Assembly (NCBI RefSeq): GCF_001571045.1
Contig: NZ_BCSV01000001.1
Span: 186,001 to 250,000 of the forward strand
From: Curtobacterium ammoniigenes NBRC 101786
GTDB lineage: Bacteria > Actinomycetota > Actinomycetes > Actinomycetales > Microbacteriaceae
Direction: 5' to 3'
Length of the DNA stretch: 64,000 nucleotides
Part shown: positions 51,624-60,884 of the stretch, one piece after another
Layout of the letters: each line of letters starts with the position of its first letter
How positions within the stretch are numbered: the stretch's first letter is position 1
Notes under the pieces: model-generated
Told to the model about the DNA's origin: nothing
The model's database searches: none
The model's input: the letters and a program-made list of their open reading frames with translations, nothing else
Translations under genes and position numbers: made by a program

Positions 51624-52892
51624 GTGAGCGACGACGACACCACCCCGGCCGGAACGAACTGGGCCGGCAACATCCACTACGCAGCCTCCGCCGTGATCGC
51701 GCCTACCTCGGTCGACGAGTTGCAGCGCGCGGTGACGAGCAACGACAAGGTCACCGCCCTTGGGTCGCGGCACTCGTTCAACCGCGTCGCCGACACCGAC
51801 GGCGTGCAGGTGACGCTCGGCGCGATGCCCGCGTTCGTCGAGATCGACGAGTCGAAGCGTGTCGCACGAGTTGCGGCGGGTCTGACGCACGCCCAGGCTG
51901 CCGCTGAACTCGACGCGAAGGGGTGGGCGCTCGCCAATATGGCGTCGCTGCCGCACATCTCCGTCGCGGGCGCTGTCTCCACCGGAACTCACGGATCGGG
52001 CGTCCGCAATCCCTCGCTGGCGCAGTCCGTCGTCGGCGTCGAGATCGTCCGCGCGTCCGGCGACATCGAGGCTGTCGGGGCCGACGACCCCTCGCTCGAC
52101 GCGCATCGGGTCGGCATCGGCGCGCTCGGCGTCATCACCGCACTGCACTTAGCGATCGAACCGCGGTTCGAGGTCGCGCAGACCGTGCACACCGGGCTCG
52201 GCTGGGATGTCGTCGAGGAGCGCTTCGAGGAGATCATGTCCGCCGGGTACTCGGTGAGCATGTTCACCGGGTTCGGCGATGACGGCATCCGTCAGATCTG
52301 GACGAAACGGCGTACCGACCGCGACGACCCGACCGTCGATCTCGCCGCCCTCGGCGCGGTTGCCGGCGTCGAGGCGATCCACCCGGTGCCCGGCTCCGAT
52401 GTGGCGGGCGTCACCGAGCAGCAGGGCCGCCCGGGGCCGTGGCACGAGCGGCTGCCGCACTTCCGGTCGGCGTTCACGCCGTCCGCGGGCGCCGAGATCC
52501 AGTGCGAATACCTGCTGCCGGCAGCCGATGCGGTGGACGCGATCGCGAACCTCCGGGCGATCGGCGCCGAGCTCGCTCCGGTGCTGTACGTGTCGGAGAT
52601 CCGCCGGATCGCGGCGGACACCGCATGGCTCGCGCCGAGCTCGGAACGCGACTCGGTCGCGATGCACTTCACGTTCCACCGCGACGACGCAGCCGTCGCC
52701 GCAGTGCTGCCCCTCATCGACGATGCGTTGGCGCCGTTCGACGCGCGGCCGCACTGGGGCAAGGTGAGCTCCATGACCCCGGAACGCATGCACGCCGTGT
52801 TCCCGCGGCTCGAAGCGTTCGCGGCGCTCGCCGACGAAAAGGACCGCGGTGGCCGATTCCGGAACGCGTTCCTGCGCGCCGTGCTCGGCTGA
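51624..52892 (+). CDS. FAD-dependent alditol oxidase-like (AldO/ALO family)
   Basis: 422 residues. VAO-type FAD domain with VTALGSRHSFNRVAD, whose His50 matches the covalent FAD-linking His of AldO, PHISVAGAVSTGTHGSG, and a C-terminal ALO domain. AldO oxidises xylitol, sorbitol and similar polyols with oxygen, making hydrogen peroxide. It starts with GTG, 26 bp after araA, and may be part of that operon, which points to arabinitol or another pentitol as substrate (inference). Confidence 0.85.
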   Translation: MSDDDTTPAGTNWAGNIHYAASAVIAPTSVDELQRAVTSNDKVTALGSRHSFNRVADTDGVQVTLGAMPAFVEIDESKRVARVAAGLTHAQAAAELDAKGWALANMASLPHISVAGAVSTGTHGSGVRNPSLAQSVVGVEIVRASGDIEAVGADDPSLDAHRVGIGALGVITALHLAIEPRFEVAQTVHTGLGWDVVEERFEEIMSAGYSVSMFTGFGDDGIRQIWTKRRTDRDDPTVDLAALGAVAGVEAIHPVPGSDVAGVTEQQGRPGPWHERLPHFRSAFTPSAGAEIQCEYLLPAADAVDAIANLRAIGAELAPVLYVSEIRRIAADTAWLAPSSERDSVAMHFTFHRDDAAVAAVLPLIDDALAPFDARPHWGKVSSMTPERMHAVFPRLEAFAALADEKDRGGRFRNAFLRAVLG

Positions 52893-53003
52893 CACGCCAG
52901 CGAAGAGGCCTCCGCCGGTCGCGCCGCGCGCCTCACTCGAGGCGAGCGGGCGCGCGGTCGGAGCGGTGAACACTCGCCAGACGCCGGGAAGCGCGGTGCT
53001 CGG

Positions 53004-53294
53004 TCAGTCGGGGCGCTCAGGGCCTGCAGGTTCCTCGGGTTCGGTTCGGAAGCCGATGATCTTGTGGGTGCCGTCGCAGTACGGCTTCAGCATCGACTTG
53101 CCGCAGCGGCAGAGCGCGACGGTCCGGCGGCGCCGTGGGAGCGGCTCCCCTTCGGGCGTCACGATCTGGACCGTGCCGCGCACGAGGAATGGGCCGTCCG
53201 GGCACGCGACGATCTCGACCTCCGGCTCCGAACGAACGCGTGGCGCTCTGGACGCGTTCGACTCGTATCCGTCGAGATCCTCACGGGGCGTCAT
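53004..53294 (-). CDS. CDGSH-type iron-sulfur protein
   Basis: 96 residues. ALCRCGKSMLKPYCDGTHKI gives the C-x-C-x2-S-x3-P-x-C-D-G-T-H pattern: Cys62, Cys64, Cys73 and His77 hold a 2Fe-2S cluster in the mitoNEET manner. A 55-residue N-terminal beta part (VEIVACPDGPFLVRGTVQIV) precedes it. The ATG overlaps the stop of the HDO-fold enzyme gene, so the two are made together; it may pass electrons to that enzyme. Confidence 0.9.
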   Translation of the reverse strand: MTPREDLDGYESNASRAPRVRSEPEVEIVACPDGPFLVRGTVQIVTPEGEPLPRRRRTVALCRCGKSMLKPYCDGTHKIIGFRTEPEEPAGPERPD

Positions 53295-54415
53295 CGTGGT
53301 TCACCTGCGAATGCGGCAGCAGGTGCGTCCCTGTTGGACAGAGCCCGGGACTGCGACGCGTTCGACGCGCGCAACGACGAGACGCCGTGGTCCCAGCAGT
53401 CGAGCATGTGCTGTCCGACCCAGCCGTCGACGGTGAGGCACGCGGCCGCGCCGAACAGGACGTCCGGCAGGAGCGCGGGCTCCGCCTCCACCAGGCCGCC
53501 CGCGAGGTCGCGTCCGGCGATCTGCTCGTGCACGGCATCCGCTTCGACGTGCTCGTCGAAGTACCAGGTGGCGTCGGCGTCGAAGCCGTGCCTCCGGAAA
53601 CCGTCGCCGTACAGCTTGTTCGGGATCGATGAGGTCATCTCGAACGCCGCGAGATGTCCGACGATCGCGCCCCGCAGCCTCCGGTGCAGTCCGAACATCG
53701 TCATCATGTTGAGCGATGCCAGCGTGATCGCCGGCACCTCATCGGCGTAGGCGCCCCACGCATCGTCCAGACCGGCCGCGCGCACGGTGCGCGCGAAGAT
53801 CGCGGAGTGCATGCGGCTCGGTCGCCCCGCGCCGTATTCGTCGGACTGGATCTCGACGAGCGCCGCTTTGGCGCGTCCAGTGAGTCGCGGGATCGCCCAA
53901 CTGTGCGGATCCGCCTCCTGCAGCGTGTAGATGCTGCGGTGGATCAGGAACTCGTCGAGCTGCGTGCGGGACGCCTTCCGGGCGACGAAGCGGGACAGGC
54001 TCGGCCCCGAGTCGGCGCTAGTCACCGCGAACAGGCACTCCGCGACGGCATCGGCGTGCGGGGCCAGAGTCTCGGGGATCGCGACCGCAGCGCGGAGCGC
54101 CGTCTCGAAGCCGCGCTCGAGAACGGCGCGAGCGGCGAGGAGGCTCGGCTGCCATTCCCAGTCGTCGTCGACGCCGTCGATGCCGCCGTACTGCAACGCG
54201 TACATCGTGAACAGCGAACCCTGGAGGTCGTCATCGCGGATCGGGTCGGTTGCGGCCGCCACTGCATCGGCCGCGTGCGCGACGAGGTCGGTTGCCCATC
54301 CGTCCGGCTCGGGGGCATGGGCAAGCGTGCGCTCGAGCGCTGCCCCCAGGGGTCCGCGCGCTCCGGGCATCCGCATCGGCCGCTGCGTGAGGACACCGCC
54401 GCTCAGGACACTCAC
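53291..54415 (-). CDS. HDO-fold iron-containing redox enzyme
   Basis: 374 residues from the GTG 7 bases after AGGGAG. All-helical heme-oxygenase-like fold of the 'iron-containing redox enzyme' family: VEIQSDEYGAGRPSRMHSAIF gives likely ligands Glu188 and His203, then GHLAAFEMTSSIPNKLYGDG (Glu259) and YFDEHVEADAVHEQIA (His289, His296). Enzymes of this fold use di-iron to oxidise amines, fatty acids or amino-acid side chains. Start is fixed by overlap with a 20-codon ORF upstream (GTGA); CDGSH overlaps downstream. Substrate unknown. Confidence 0.85.
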   Translation of the reverse strand: MSVLSGGVLTQRPMRMPGARGPLGAALERTLAHAPEPDGWATDLVAHAADAVAAATDPIRDDDLQGSLFTMYALQYGGIDGVDDDWEWQPSLLAARAVLERGFETALRAAVAIPETLAPHADAVAECLFAVTSADSGPSLSRFVARKASRTQLDEFLIHRSIYTLQEADPHSWAIPRLTGRAKAALVEIQSDEYGAGRPSRMHSAIFARTVRAAGLDDAWGAYADEVPAITLASLNMMTMFGLHRRLRGAIVGHLAAFEMTSSIPNKLYGDGFRRHGFDADATWYFDEHVEADAVHEQIAGRDLAGGLVEAEPALLPDVLFGAAACLTVDGWVGQHMLDCWDHGVSSLRASNASQSRALSNRDAPAAAFAGEPR

Positions 54416-54474
54416 GCGGCGCTCCCTGCAGGGACACGCGACGATGCGTGGCGGACGGTGATGTTGCTCGTCAT
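54412..54474 (-). CDS. 20-residue peptide ORF coupled to the HDO enzyme
   Basis: ATG at 54474 follows AAGGAG (54481-54486) by 6 bases, the best-placed ribosome binding site in this operon. The 20-residue product begins MTSNITVRHASS and its TGA overlaps the GTG of the enzyme gene (GTGA). It may be a leader that couples translation, or a substrate peptide of the enzyme. It is too short for homology judgement and is not known to be expressed. Confidence 0.55.
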   Translation of the reverse strand: MTSNITVRHASSRVPAGSAA

Positions 54475-54659
54475 TGCGCTCTCCTTGTGGCGGTCCTGCG
54501 GCGTCGGGTGTCTCGGCTGCTGCTGCGCCGGGTGCCCCGACTGCTGCGTCGACCTCGACCACAGTGTTCTGGCGCGACGCCGGACATGTTTCGGTTGAGC
54601 CGAATCACGAAGTGGCAGCCGTTCGCCCGTCCGTCACCCGCATCCAGTACCGTTCGGCC

Positions 54660-56111
54660 ATGGTCGATCTCGTGGGCGCGCCGGACGCCGTCGAACAGCC
54701 CATGCGGGCCGACCGGCGCGGACTGCTCGCATGGGCGTCGTGGGACTGGGGGAGCGCTGCCTTCAACGCGGTCGTCACGACCTTTGTCTTCAGCGCCTAT
54801 TTGGCGAGCCGAGCCTTCGTCGATCCTGCGGTGGTCGCCCGTGCCTCCGGATCGTCGCCCTCGGCCGCGGCGGTCAGCGCAGTCGATCGTGCCCTGGCGC
54901 ACAACGCGACCGTCGTGTCGATCGCGCTCACGATCGCCGGGGTGATCGTTGCGCTGCTTGCACCCGCGGTCGGGAGGCTCGCCGACGCCTCCGGGTATCG
55001 CAAGCGTTCCGTTCTGGTCGCCACCACCGCGGTCGCGATCGTCATCGCGTGCATGACGCTCGTTGCGCCGGCGCCCGGATTTCTCGTCCTCGGGGCGGCT
55101 CTCCTCGCCGCAGGGACTGTCGCATTCGAGATCGCGAGCGTCGGCTACAACGCCATGCTGGCGCAGGTCGCGCTGCCAGGACGAACCGGTCGCGTGTCCG
55201 GGATCGGTTGGGCGGCGGGGTATTTCGGCGGAATCGTCCTGCTGATCGTGCTGCTGGTCACGTGCATCCAGTCCTTTGGCGCCGATTCCACGCACGCCGG
55301 TCTCCTGCATCTGCCGGCCACCGTGGCCGGGGGGTCGTGGGACATCCGCGTCGCGATCGGGATCGCCGCGGTCTGGCTTGCGGCGTTCTCCGTTCCCCTG
55401 TTCGTCACCATCCCGGAGGCGCGACCCACGGGCGCAGCAGGGTCCCTGTTCGGTGCCTACGCGGACCTCGGGCGGGATATCGGCCGCCTGTGGCGGTCTC
55501 GGCGGAACGTGCTCGTGTTCCTCATCGCGAGCGCGATCTTCCGGGACGGTCTTGCCGCCGTGTTCACATTCGGCGCGATCATCGCTGCCCAGGTGTTCGG
55601 GTTCTCGTCGTCCGAGGTGATCCTGTTCGCAATCGCCGCGAACATCGTCGCGGGAATCTCCACCGTGTTCGCCGGACGTCTCGACGATCGGTTCGGGTCA
55701 CGGGCGCTCATCGTGGCCGCGCTCATCGGGCTGTGCGCATCCGGCACCGGTGTGCTGTTCATCGGGACCGCGCAGGTCGGCTTCTGGATCCTCGGGCTCG
55801 CGCTCACCGTGTTCGTCGGGCCGGTGCAGGCGTCGTCGCGCGCCTACCTTGCACGGCTCGCGACCCCCGGGCGAGAAGGGGAGCTGTTCGGCCTGTACGC
55901 GACGACCGGCAAGGCCGCGAGCTTCCTCGCGCCCGCGCTGTTCGGTCTCGCCGTGACGCTCGGCGGGTCGACGCGGTTCGGGATCCTCGGCATTGTCGTC
56001 GTCCTGCTCGCGGGGCTCGTGCTGATGGCGTTCGTGCGCGCCGACGCGGCATCGCCGACGGGTTGCCCCGCGCGGGGGGAGGACGTGACCAGGCCGGGTG
56101 CGCCAGGATAG
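54660..56111 (+). CDS. UMF1-type MFS transporter
   Basis: 483 residues, about 12 helices. LLAWASWDWGSAAFNAVVTTFVFSAYL at the start is the mark of the UMF1/Atg22-like branch, followed by PAVGRLADASGYRKR and EIASVGYNAMLAQVALPGRTGRVSGIGWAAGYFG. These may export amino acids or other small molecules; substrate unknown. TACCGT (54648-54653) ends 6 bases before the ATG with no ribosome binding site, so the mRNA is likely leaderless. The 185-bp gap before it, on the far side of the peptide ORF, shows nothing else. Confidence 0.87.
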   Translation: MVDLVGAPDAVEQPMRADRRGLLAWASWDWGSAAFNAVVTTFVFSAYLASRAFVDPAVVARASGSSPSAAAVSAVDRALAHNATVVSIALTIAGVIVALLAPAVGRLADASGYRKRSVLVATTAVAIVIACMTLVAPAPGFLVLGAALLAAGTVAFEIASVGYNAMLAQVALPGRTGRVSGIGWAAGYFGGIVLLIVLLVTCIQSFGADSTHAGLLHLPATVAGGSWDIRVAIGIAAVWLAAFSVPLFVTIPEARPTGAAGSLFGAYADLGRDIGRLWRSRRNVLVFLIASAIFRDGLAAVFTFGAIIAAQVFGFSSSEVILFAIAANIVAGISTVFAGRLDDRFGSRALIVAALIGLCASGTGVLFIGTAQVGFWILGLALTVFVGPVQASSRAYLARLATPGREGELFGLYATTGKAASFLAPALFGLAVTLGGSTRFGILGIVVVLLAGLVLMAFVRADAASPTGCPARGEDVTRPGAPG

Positions 56112-56115
56112 GGGA

Positions 56116-57543
56116 ATGACCGACCAGCGGATCGCCGTCGTCGTCCTCGCCGCCGGGCAGGGCACTCGCATGAAATCGTCGCTGCCGAAAGTGCTGCATC
56201 CGTTGGCGGGTCTGCCGCTCATCGGCCACGTGCTCCGGACAGCGGAGTCGATCGATCCCGCCCATGTCGCGGTGGTCGTCCGCCACGACCGCGACCGTGT
56301 CGCGGCAGAGGTCGCGGAGCGCATGACGGACGCGCTCGTCGTCGACCAGGACGAGATCCCCGGAACCGGCCGCGCGGTCGAGGTCGCGGTCGCCGCGCTC
56401 CCCGCAACATTCGACGGCGTCGTGGTGGTGCTGTCCGGCGATGTGCCGCTCCTCGACGCCGAGAGCCTCCGACAGCTCGTGGACGCGCACCTGCAGGGTG
56501 GGAACGGCGCGACCCTCATCAGCGCGATCGCCGACGACCCGCACGGACTCGGCCGCGTCGTTCGCGATGACGCGGGTGCATTCCAGAGCGTCGTCGAGCA
56601 CAAAGACGCCGACGACACGCAGCGCACCATCTCCGAGGTGAACGCAGGCGTGTATGCGTTCGACGTCGCGCACCTGCGCTCGGTGCTCCCGATCATCGGA
56701 ACGGCGAACGCCCAGGGCGAGAAATACCTCACGGATGCGCCGCCGCTCATCGCCGAGCGCGGCGGCCGGATCGACGTGCTGCGCCTGGATGACCCCTGGC
56801 TCGTCGCCGGGATCAACGACCGCGCACAGCTCGCCGCCGTCGGGCGGGAGCTCAACGCACGCATCGTCCGCCGCCACCAGCTCGCCGGCGTGACGGTCGT
56901 CGACCCCGCGACGACGTGGATCGATCTCGACGTCACCATCGAGCCCGACGCCCGCATCCTCCCGAACACCCAGTTGGAGGGCGCCACCGCGATCGAGGCG
57001 GAGGCCGTCGTCGGCCCGGACACGACCCTCCGTGACACCGAGGTCGGCGTCGGTGCGCACGTGACCCGGACGGACGCGACCCTCGCGGTGATCGGGGCAC
57101 GAGCCTCCGTCGGGCCGTTCGCCTACCTGCGCGCCGGAACCATCCTCGGCGAGGACGGGAAGATCGGCACCTACGTCGAGACGAAGAACGCGAAGATCGG
57201 CCGCGGCAGCAAGGTTCCGCACCTGTCGTACATCGGCGACGCGGAGATCGGTGAGCGGTCCAACATCGGCGCGAACACGATCACCGCGAATTACGACGGC
57301 GTGAACAAACACCGAACGGATGTCGGCTCCGATGTGCGGACCGGCTCGCACAACGTGTTCGTCGCCCCCGTTAGGATTGGCGACGGGGCGTACACGGGAG
57401 CGGGAACGACGGTCCGCAAGGACGTGCCCGCCGGCTCGCTCGCGATCAGCTACGCCCCGCAGCGCATCACCGAGGGTTGGGTCGAAGAACACCGTCCTGG
57501 CACCGCGGCGGCCGAGGCCGCCAGGCGAGCGCGTGGCGAATGA
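56116..57543 (+). CDS. glmU: Bifunctional UDP-GlcNAc pyrophosphorylase/glucosamine-1-P acetyltransferase
   Basis: 475 residues. N-terminal nucleotidyltransferase with VLAAGQGTRMKSSLPKVLHPLAG (residues 9-31) and GDVPLLDAE; C-terminal left-handed beta helix with hexapeptide repeats, GTYVETKNAKIGRGSKVPHLSYIGDAEIG and NIGANTITANYDGVNKHRT. It makes UDP-GlcNAc for the cell wall. It starts 4 bp after the MFS gene and overlaps prs by 11 bp. Confidence 0.97.
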   Translation: MTDQRIAVVVLAAGQGTRMKSSLPKVLHPLAGLPLIGHVLRTAESIDPAHVAVVVRHDRDRVAAEVAERMTDALVVDQDEIPGTGRAVEVAVAALPATFDGVVVVLSGDVPLLDAESLRQLVDAHLQGGNGATLISAIADDPHGLGRVVRDDAGAFQSVVEHKDADDTQRTISEVNAGVYAFDVAHLRSVLPIIGTANAQGEKYLTDAPPLIAERGGRIDVLRLDDPWLVAGINDRAQLAAVGRELNARIVRRHQLAGVTVVDPATTWIDLDVTIEPDARILPNTQLEGATAIEAEAVVGPDTTLRDTEVGVGAHVTRTDATLAVIGARASVGPFAYLRAGTILGEDGKIGTYVETKNAKIGRGSKVPHLSYIGDAEIGERSNIGANTITANYDGVNKHRTDVGSDVRTGSHNVFVAPVRIGDGAYTGAGTTVRKDVPAGSLAISYAPQRITEGWVEEHRPGTAAAEAARRARGE

Positions 57544-58564
57544 CACCCGCGACATCGGCCCGAGCGGTCAGGGAGTGAGCACACCATTGTCCGGACTGAA
57601 AGCGGATGGCCAGAAGCGACTCGTGCTGGTGTCGGGGCGCGCCTACCCCGAGCTGTCGGAGGCCATCGCGGAGGAGCTCGGCGTCGAGCTCGTGCCGACT
57701 GACGCCCGGACGTTCGCGAACGGCGAGCTGTACGCCCGATTCGACGAGTCCGTTCGAGGCTGCGACGCGTTCGTCATCCAGTCCCACACCGCTCCGATCA
57801 ACGAGTGGCTCATGGAGCAGCTCATCATCGTCGATGCGCTGAAGCGAGCCTCCGCGAAGCGGATCACCGTCGTCGCACCCTTCTATCCGTATGCGCGGCA
57901 GGACAAGAAGGGTCGCGGTCGCGAACCGATCTCCGCGCGGCTCGTCGCGGACCTGTTCAAAGCTGCCGGCGCGAACCGGATCATGAGCGTCGATCTGCAC
58001 GCGCCGCAGATCCAGGGCTTCTTCGACGGCCCCGTCGACCACCTGTTCGCCATGCCGGTCTTGTTGGAGCGCTTCCAGCAGTTCCTCGACCCGTCGACGC
58101 TGACCGTCGTGTCGCCGGACATGGGTCGTGTGCGCGTCGCAGACGTCTGGTCCGAGAAGCTCGGTGCGCCGCTTGCGATCATCCACAAGCGTCGTGACCC
58201 GCTCATCCCGAACCAGGTGACGGTCCACGAGATCGTCGGCGATGTCCGCGGCCGCTGGTGCCTGCTCGTCGACGACCTCATCGACACCGGTCGCACGATC
58301 GCGAAGGCAGCCGAGGCGCTGAAAGCGAACGGTGCGGTGGGCGTCGTGGTCGCGGCAACGCACCCCGTGTTCTCCGACCCCGCGGTCGAGCTGCTGCAGA
58401 GCGAGTTCATCGACCGCGTGATCGTCACCGACACGCTGCCGGTGCCGAACGACAAGCGCTGGGACCGGCTCGAGGTGCTGCCGATCGCGCCACTCATCGC
58501 GCGCGGCATTCACGAGGTGTTCGACGACGGGTCGGTCACCTCGATGTTCGACGGCGCCGCCTGA
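57533..58564 (+). CDS. prs: Ribose-phosphate pyrophosphokinase
   Basis: 343 residues from GTG 57533; GTG 57575 is an alternative that removes a 14-residue polar N-terminus. RTFANGELYARFDESVRGCDAFVIQSH, PFYPYARQDKKGRGREPIS with the catalytic loop, VDLHAPQIQGFF and the PRPP site LLVDDLIDTGRTI are all present. It makes PRPP from ribose 5-phosphate and ATP. It overlaps glmU by 11 bp. Confidence 0.96.
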   Translation: MANDTRDIGPSGQGVSTPLSGLKADGQKRLVLVSGRAYPELSEAIAEELGVELVPTDARTFANGELYARFDESVRGCDAFVIQSHTAPINEWLMEQLIIVDALKRASAKRITVVAPFYPYARQDKKGRGREPISARLVADLFKAAGANRIMSVDLHAPQIQGFFDGPVDHLFAMPVLLERFQQFLDPSTLTVVSPDMGRVRVADVWSEKLGAPLAIIHKRRDPLIPNQVTVHEIVGDVRGRWCLLVDDLIDTGRTIAKAAEALKANGAVGVVVAATHPVFSDPAVELLQSEFIDRVIVTDTLPVPNDKRWDRLEVLPIAPLIARGIHEVFDDGSVTSMFDGAA

Positions 58565-58565
58565 C

Positions 58566-59345
58566 GTGACCTCGTCGGCAGCGCACGCGGCGCTGACGGC
58601 ACGTCTCCGGGCAGCCGGGTGCGTGTACGCCGAAGAGGAGGCGAGCCTCCTGCTCGATGCGGCCGAATCGGATCCGGTGCGCCTGCGCAGGCTGATCGAC
58701 CGGCGCCTGGGTGGTGAGCCCCTCGAGTACGTCCTCGGATGGGCGGCGTTCGACGACCTGCGCCTCCGGGTCGTGTCAGGCGTCTTCGTGCCGCGCGCCC
58801 GGACCGTCGCCGTCGTTCGTGAGGCCGCCGCTCGCGCGACCGCCGGGTCCACCGTGGTCGACCTGTGCTGCGGCGTCGGCGCGATCGGGGCGGCGCTCCT
58901 GCGCCGCCTTGGCCCGTTGCAGCTCATCGCCGCGGACATCGACGCCGACGCTGTCGCCGTCGCGCAGGAGAACCTCGGCGACCGCGGAATCGCGATCGAG
59001 AGCGACCTGTTCGACGCACTGCCCGATCGACTCCGCCATGCAGTCGACGTCATCGCGGTGAACGCGCCCTACGTGCCCACCGCCGCGATCGACCTGATGC
59101 CCGCCGAAGCGCGCGCCTTCGAGCGGCATCGCGCGCTGGACGGCGGCGACGACGGACTGGCGTTGCACGCTCGCATCGCGTCCACGTGCAGTGTGTGGCT
59201 CCGCGCCGGCGGCGCCGTCGTCATCGAGACGAGCGCCGATCAGGCCGAGGCGAGCGCGCGCCTCTTCACCGACGCCGGTCTGGAGGCACAGATCGCGTTC
59301 CACGAGGACGTCGACGGCACCGTCGTGGTCGCCACCGCGCCGTAG
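58566..59345 (+). CDS. PrmC/HemK-like protein N5-glutamine methyltransferase with NAPY motif
   Basis: 259 residues. LGGEPLEYVLGWAAFDDLRL and SAM-binding VVDLCCGVGAIGAALL are HemK-like, but the catalytic NPPY is NAPY (166-169, VNAPYVPT). The GTG start is two bases after the prs stop. Actinobacteria often carry a true PrmC next to prfA plus this second type; its substrate may be a protein glutamine other than that of release factors. Confidence 0.85.
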   Translation: MTSSAAHAALTARLRAAGCVYAEEEASLLLDAAESDPVRLRRLIDRRLGGEPLEYVLGWAAFDDLRLRVVSGVFVPRARTVAVVREAAARATAGSTVVDLCCGVGAIGAALLRRLGPLQLIAADIDADAVAVAQENLGDRGIAIESDLFDALPDRLRHAVDVIAVNAPYVPTAAIDLMPAEARAFERHRALDGGDDGLALHARIASTCSVWLRAGGAVVIETSADQAEASARLFTDAGLEAQIAFHEDVDGTVVVATAP

Positions 59346-59376
59346 GCCCATGCCGCCGGAGTGCCGACAGCGGTGT

Positions 59377-59403
59377 GGCCGCGCCGCATGCGACGGCGCG
59401 GCC
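59377..59403. terminator. Bidirectional hairpin between convergent genes
   Basis: Perfect 10-bp arms GGCCGCGCCG / CGGCGCGGCC with loop CATGCGA between the PrmC-like gene and gnd. Confidence 0.8.
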
Positions 59404-59429
59404 GCACCAGCCGCAATCAGCGTTGCTGA

Positions 59430-60884
59430 TCAGTGCGTCGACGGCTCCTGCTCGACCTCGCGACGGTCCTCCGACCACATCGTGTGGAAGGTGCCCGGCT
59501 TGTCGATCCGGCCGTAGGTGTGCGCGCCGAAGAAGTCGCGCTGCCCCTGGATGAGCGACGCGGGAAGCCGGTCGGACGCGAGCGAGTCGAAGTACGCCAA
59601 CGCCGACGAGAAGCCGGGCGCAGGAATTCCGGAGGCTGCGGCGATACCGACGATGCGCCTCCAGGCCGCCTCGCCCTCCGCGACCGCCTTCGCGAAGTAG
59701 GGGTCGACAAGGAGCGACGGCAGGTCCGGGTTCTTGTCGTACGCCTCGACGATGCGGTTCAGGAACTGCGCGCGGATGATGCAGCCGCCGCGCCAGATCT
59801 TCGCGACGTTGCCCAGGTTGATGTCCCAGTCGTATTCCTTCGCGCCCGCGATGATCAGGTCGAAGCCCTGCGCGTACGCGACCACTTTCGAGGCGTAGAG
59901 CGCTGCGCGAACATCGTCCTCGAAGCTGTCCGGGACCGACGGGATCTCCGGTCGGGACGTGACCGTCTTCTGCACGGCGGCACGCTGCTCGGGCTTCGAG
60001 GAGACGGCGCGCGCGAACACCGCTTCGCCGATTCCCGAGACGGGGATGCCGAGTCCGACCGCGTTCTGCACAGTCCAGACGCCGGTGCCCTTCGAACCGG
60101 CCTCGTCGCGGATGACGTCGACGAGCGGCTTGCCGGTGTCGGCATCCTTCTGCTTCAGGACCTCCGCGGTGATCTCGATCAGGTACGACTCCAGGTCGCC
60201 GTCGTTCCACCGCTCGAAGATGCTGACGAGCTCCTCCGTGCTGTGGCCGCCGACGCGACGCAGCAGGTCGTATGACTCGGCGATGAGCTGCATGTCCGCG
60301 TATTCGATGCCGTTGTGCACCATCTTCACGAAATGGCCGGCGCCGTCCGTCCCGATGTGCGTCACGCATGGCTCGCCCTCGGCGACGGCGGCGATCGACT
60401 TCAGGATCGGCCCGAGGGTCTCCCACGCCTCAGCGGACCCGCCGGGCATGATCGACGGGCCCTTGAGCGCGCCCTCCTCGCCGCCTGAGATGCCGGTGCC
60501 GACGAAGTTGAGGCCCTTCTCACGGAGCTCGTGCTCCCTGCGGATCGTGTCGTGGAAGTTCGCGTTGCCGCCGTCCACGATGATGTCGCCCTCTTCGAAG
60601 CGCTCCGCGAGCTGGCCGATCACCGCGTCGGTGCCCTTCCCGGCCTGCACCATGATGATCGCGGTCCGTGGCTTCGACAGTGAGGCCACGAAGTCGTCGA
60701 TCGTCTCGGATGCGATGAAGCCCATGTCGCCGTGCTCGTCCATGAGCTCTTGCGTGCGGGCGTACGTGCGGTTGTAGACCGCAACCGTGTTGCCGTCGCG
60801 CGAGGCGAGGTTCCGGGCCAGATTCGAGCCCATCACCGCGAGGCCGACGACCCCGATGTTCGCCTGCTGCTTGTTGTCTGCCAC
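59430..60884 (-). CDS. gnd: 6-phosphogluconate dehydrogenase, decarboxylating
   Basis: 484 residues. GLAVMGSNLARNLASRD binds NADP, the catalytic Lys is in KMVHNGIEYADMQLIAE, and SLIQGQRDFFGAHTYGRID is near the C-terminus; this is the long form. It makes ribulose 5-phosphate and NADPH. Divergent from a gluconokinase that makes its substrate. Confidence 0.97.
   Translation of the reverse strand: MADNKQQANIGVVGLAVMGSNLARNLASRDGNTVAVYNRTYARTQELMDEHGDMGFIASETIDDFVASLSKPRTAIIMVQAGKGTDAVIGQLAERFEEGDIIVDGGNANFHDTIRREHELREKGLNFVGTGISGGEEGALKGPSIMPGGSAEAWETLGPILKSIAAVAEGEPCVTHIGTDGAGHFVKMVHNGIEYADMQLIAESYDLLRRVGGHSTEELVSIFERWNDGDLESYLIEITAEVLKQKDADTGKPLVDVIRDEAGSKGTGVWTVQNAVGLGIPVSGIGEAVFARAVSSKPEQRAAVQKTVTSRPEIPSVPDSFEDDVRAALYASKVVAYAQGFDLIIAGAKEYDWDINLGNVAKIWRGGCIIRAQFLNRIVEAYDKNPDLPSLLVDPYFAKAVAEGEAAWRRIVGIAAASGIPAPGFSSALAYFDSLASDRLPASLIQGQRDFFGAHTYGRIDKPGTFHTMWSEDRREVEQEPSTH

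Noticed and set aside
54412..54474. The short ORF before the HDO enzyme as a sign of a frameshift in the enzyme gene
   Set aside because: The enzyme's own frame starts with a proper ribosome binding site and the normal family N-terminus (ARGPLGAALERTLA follows soon), so no missing part needs to be restored.
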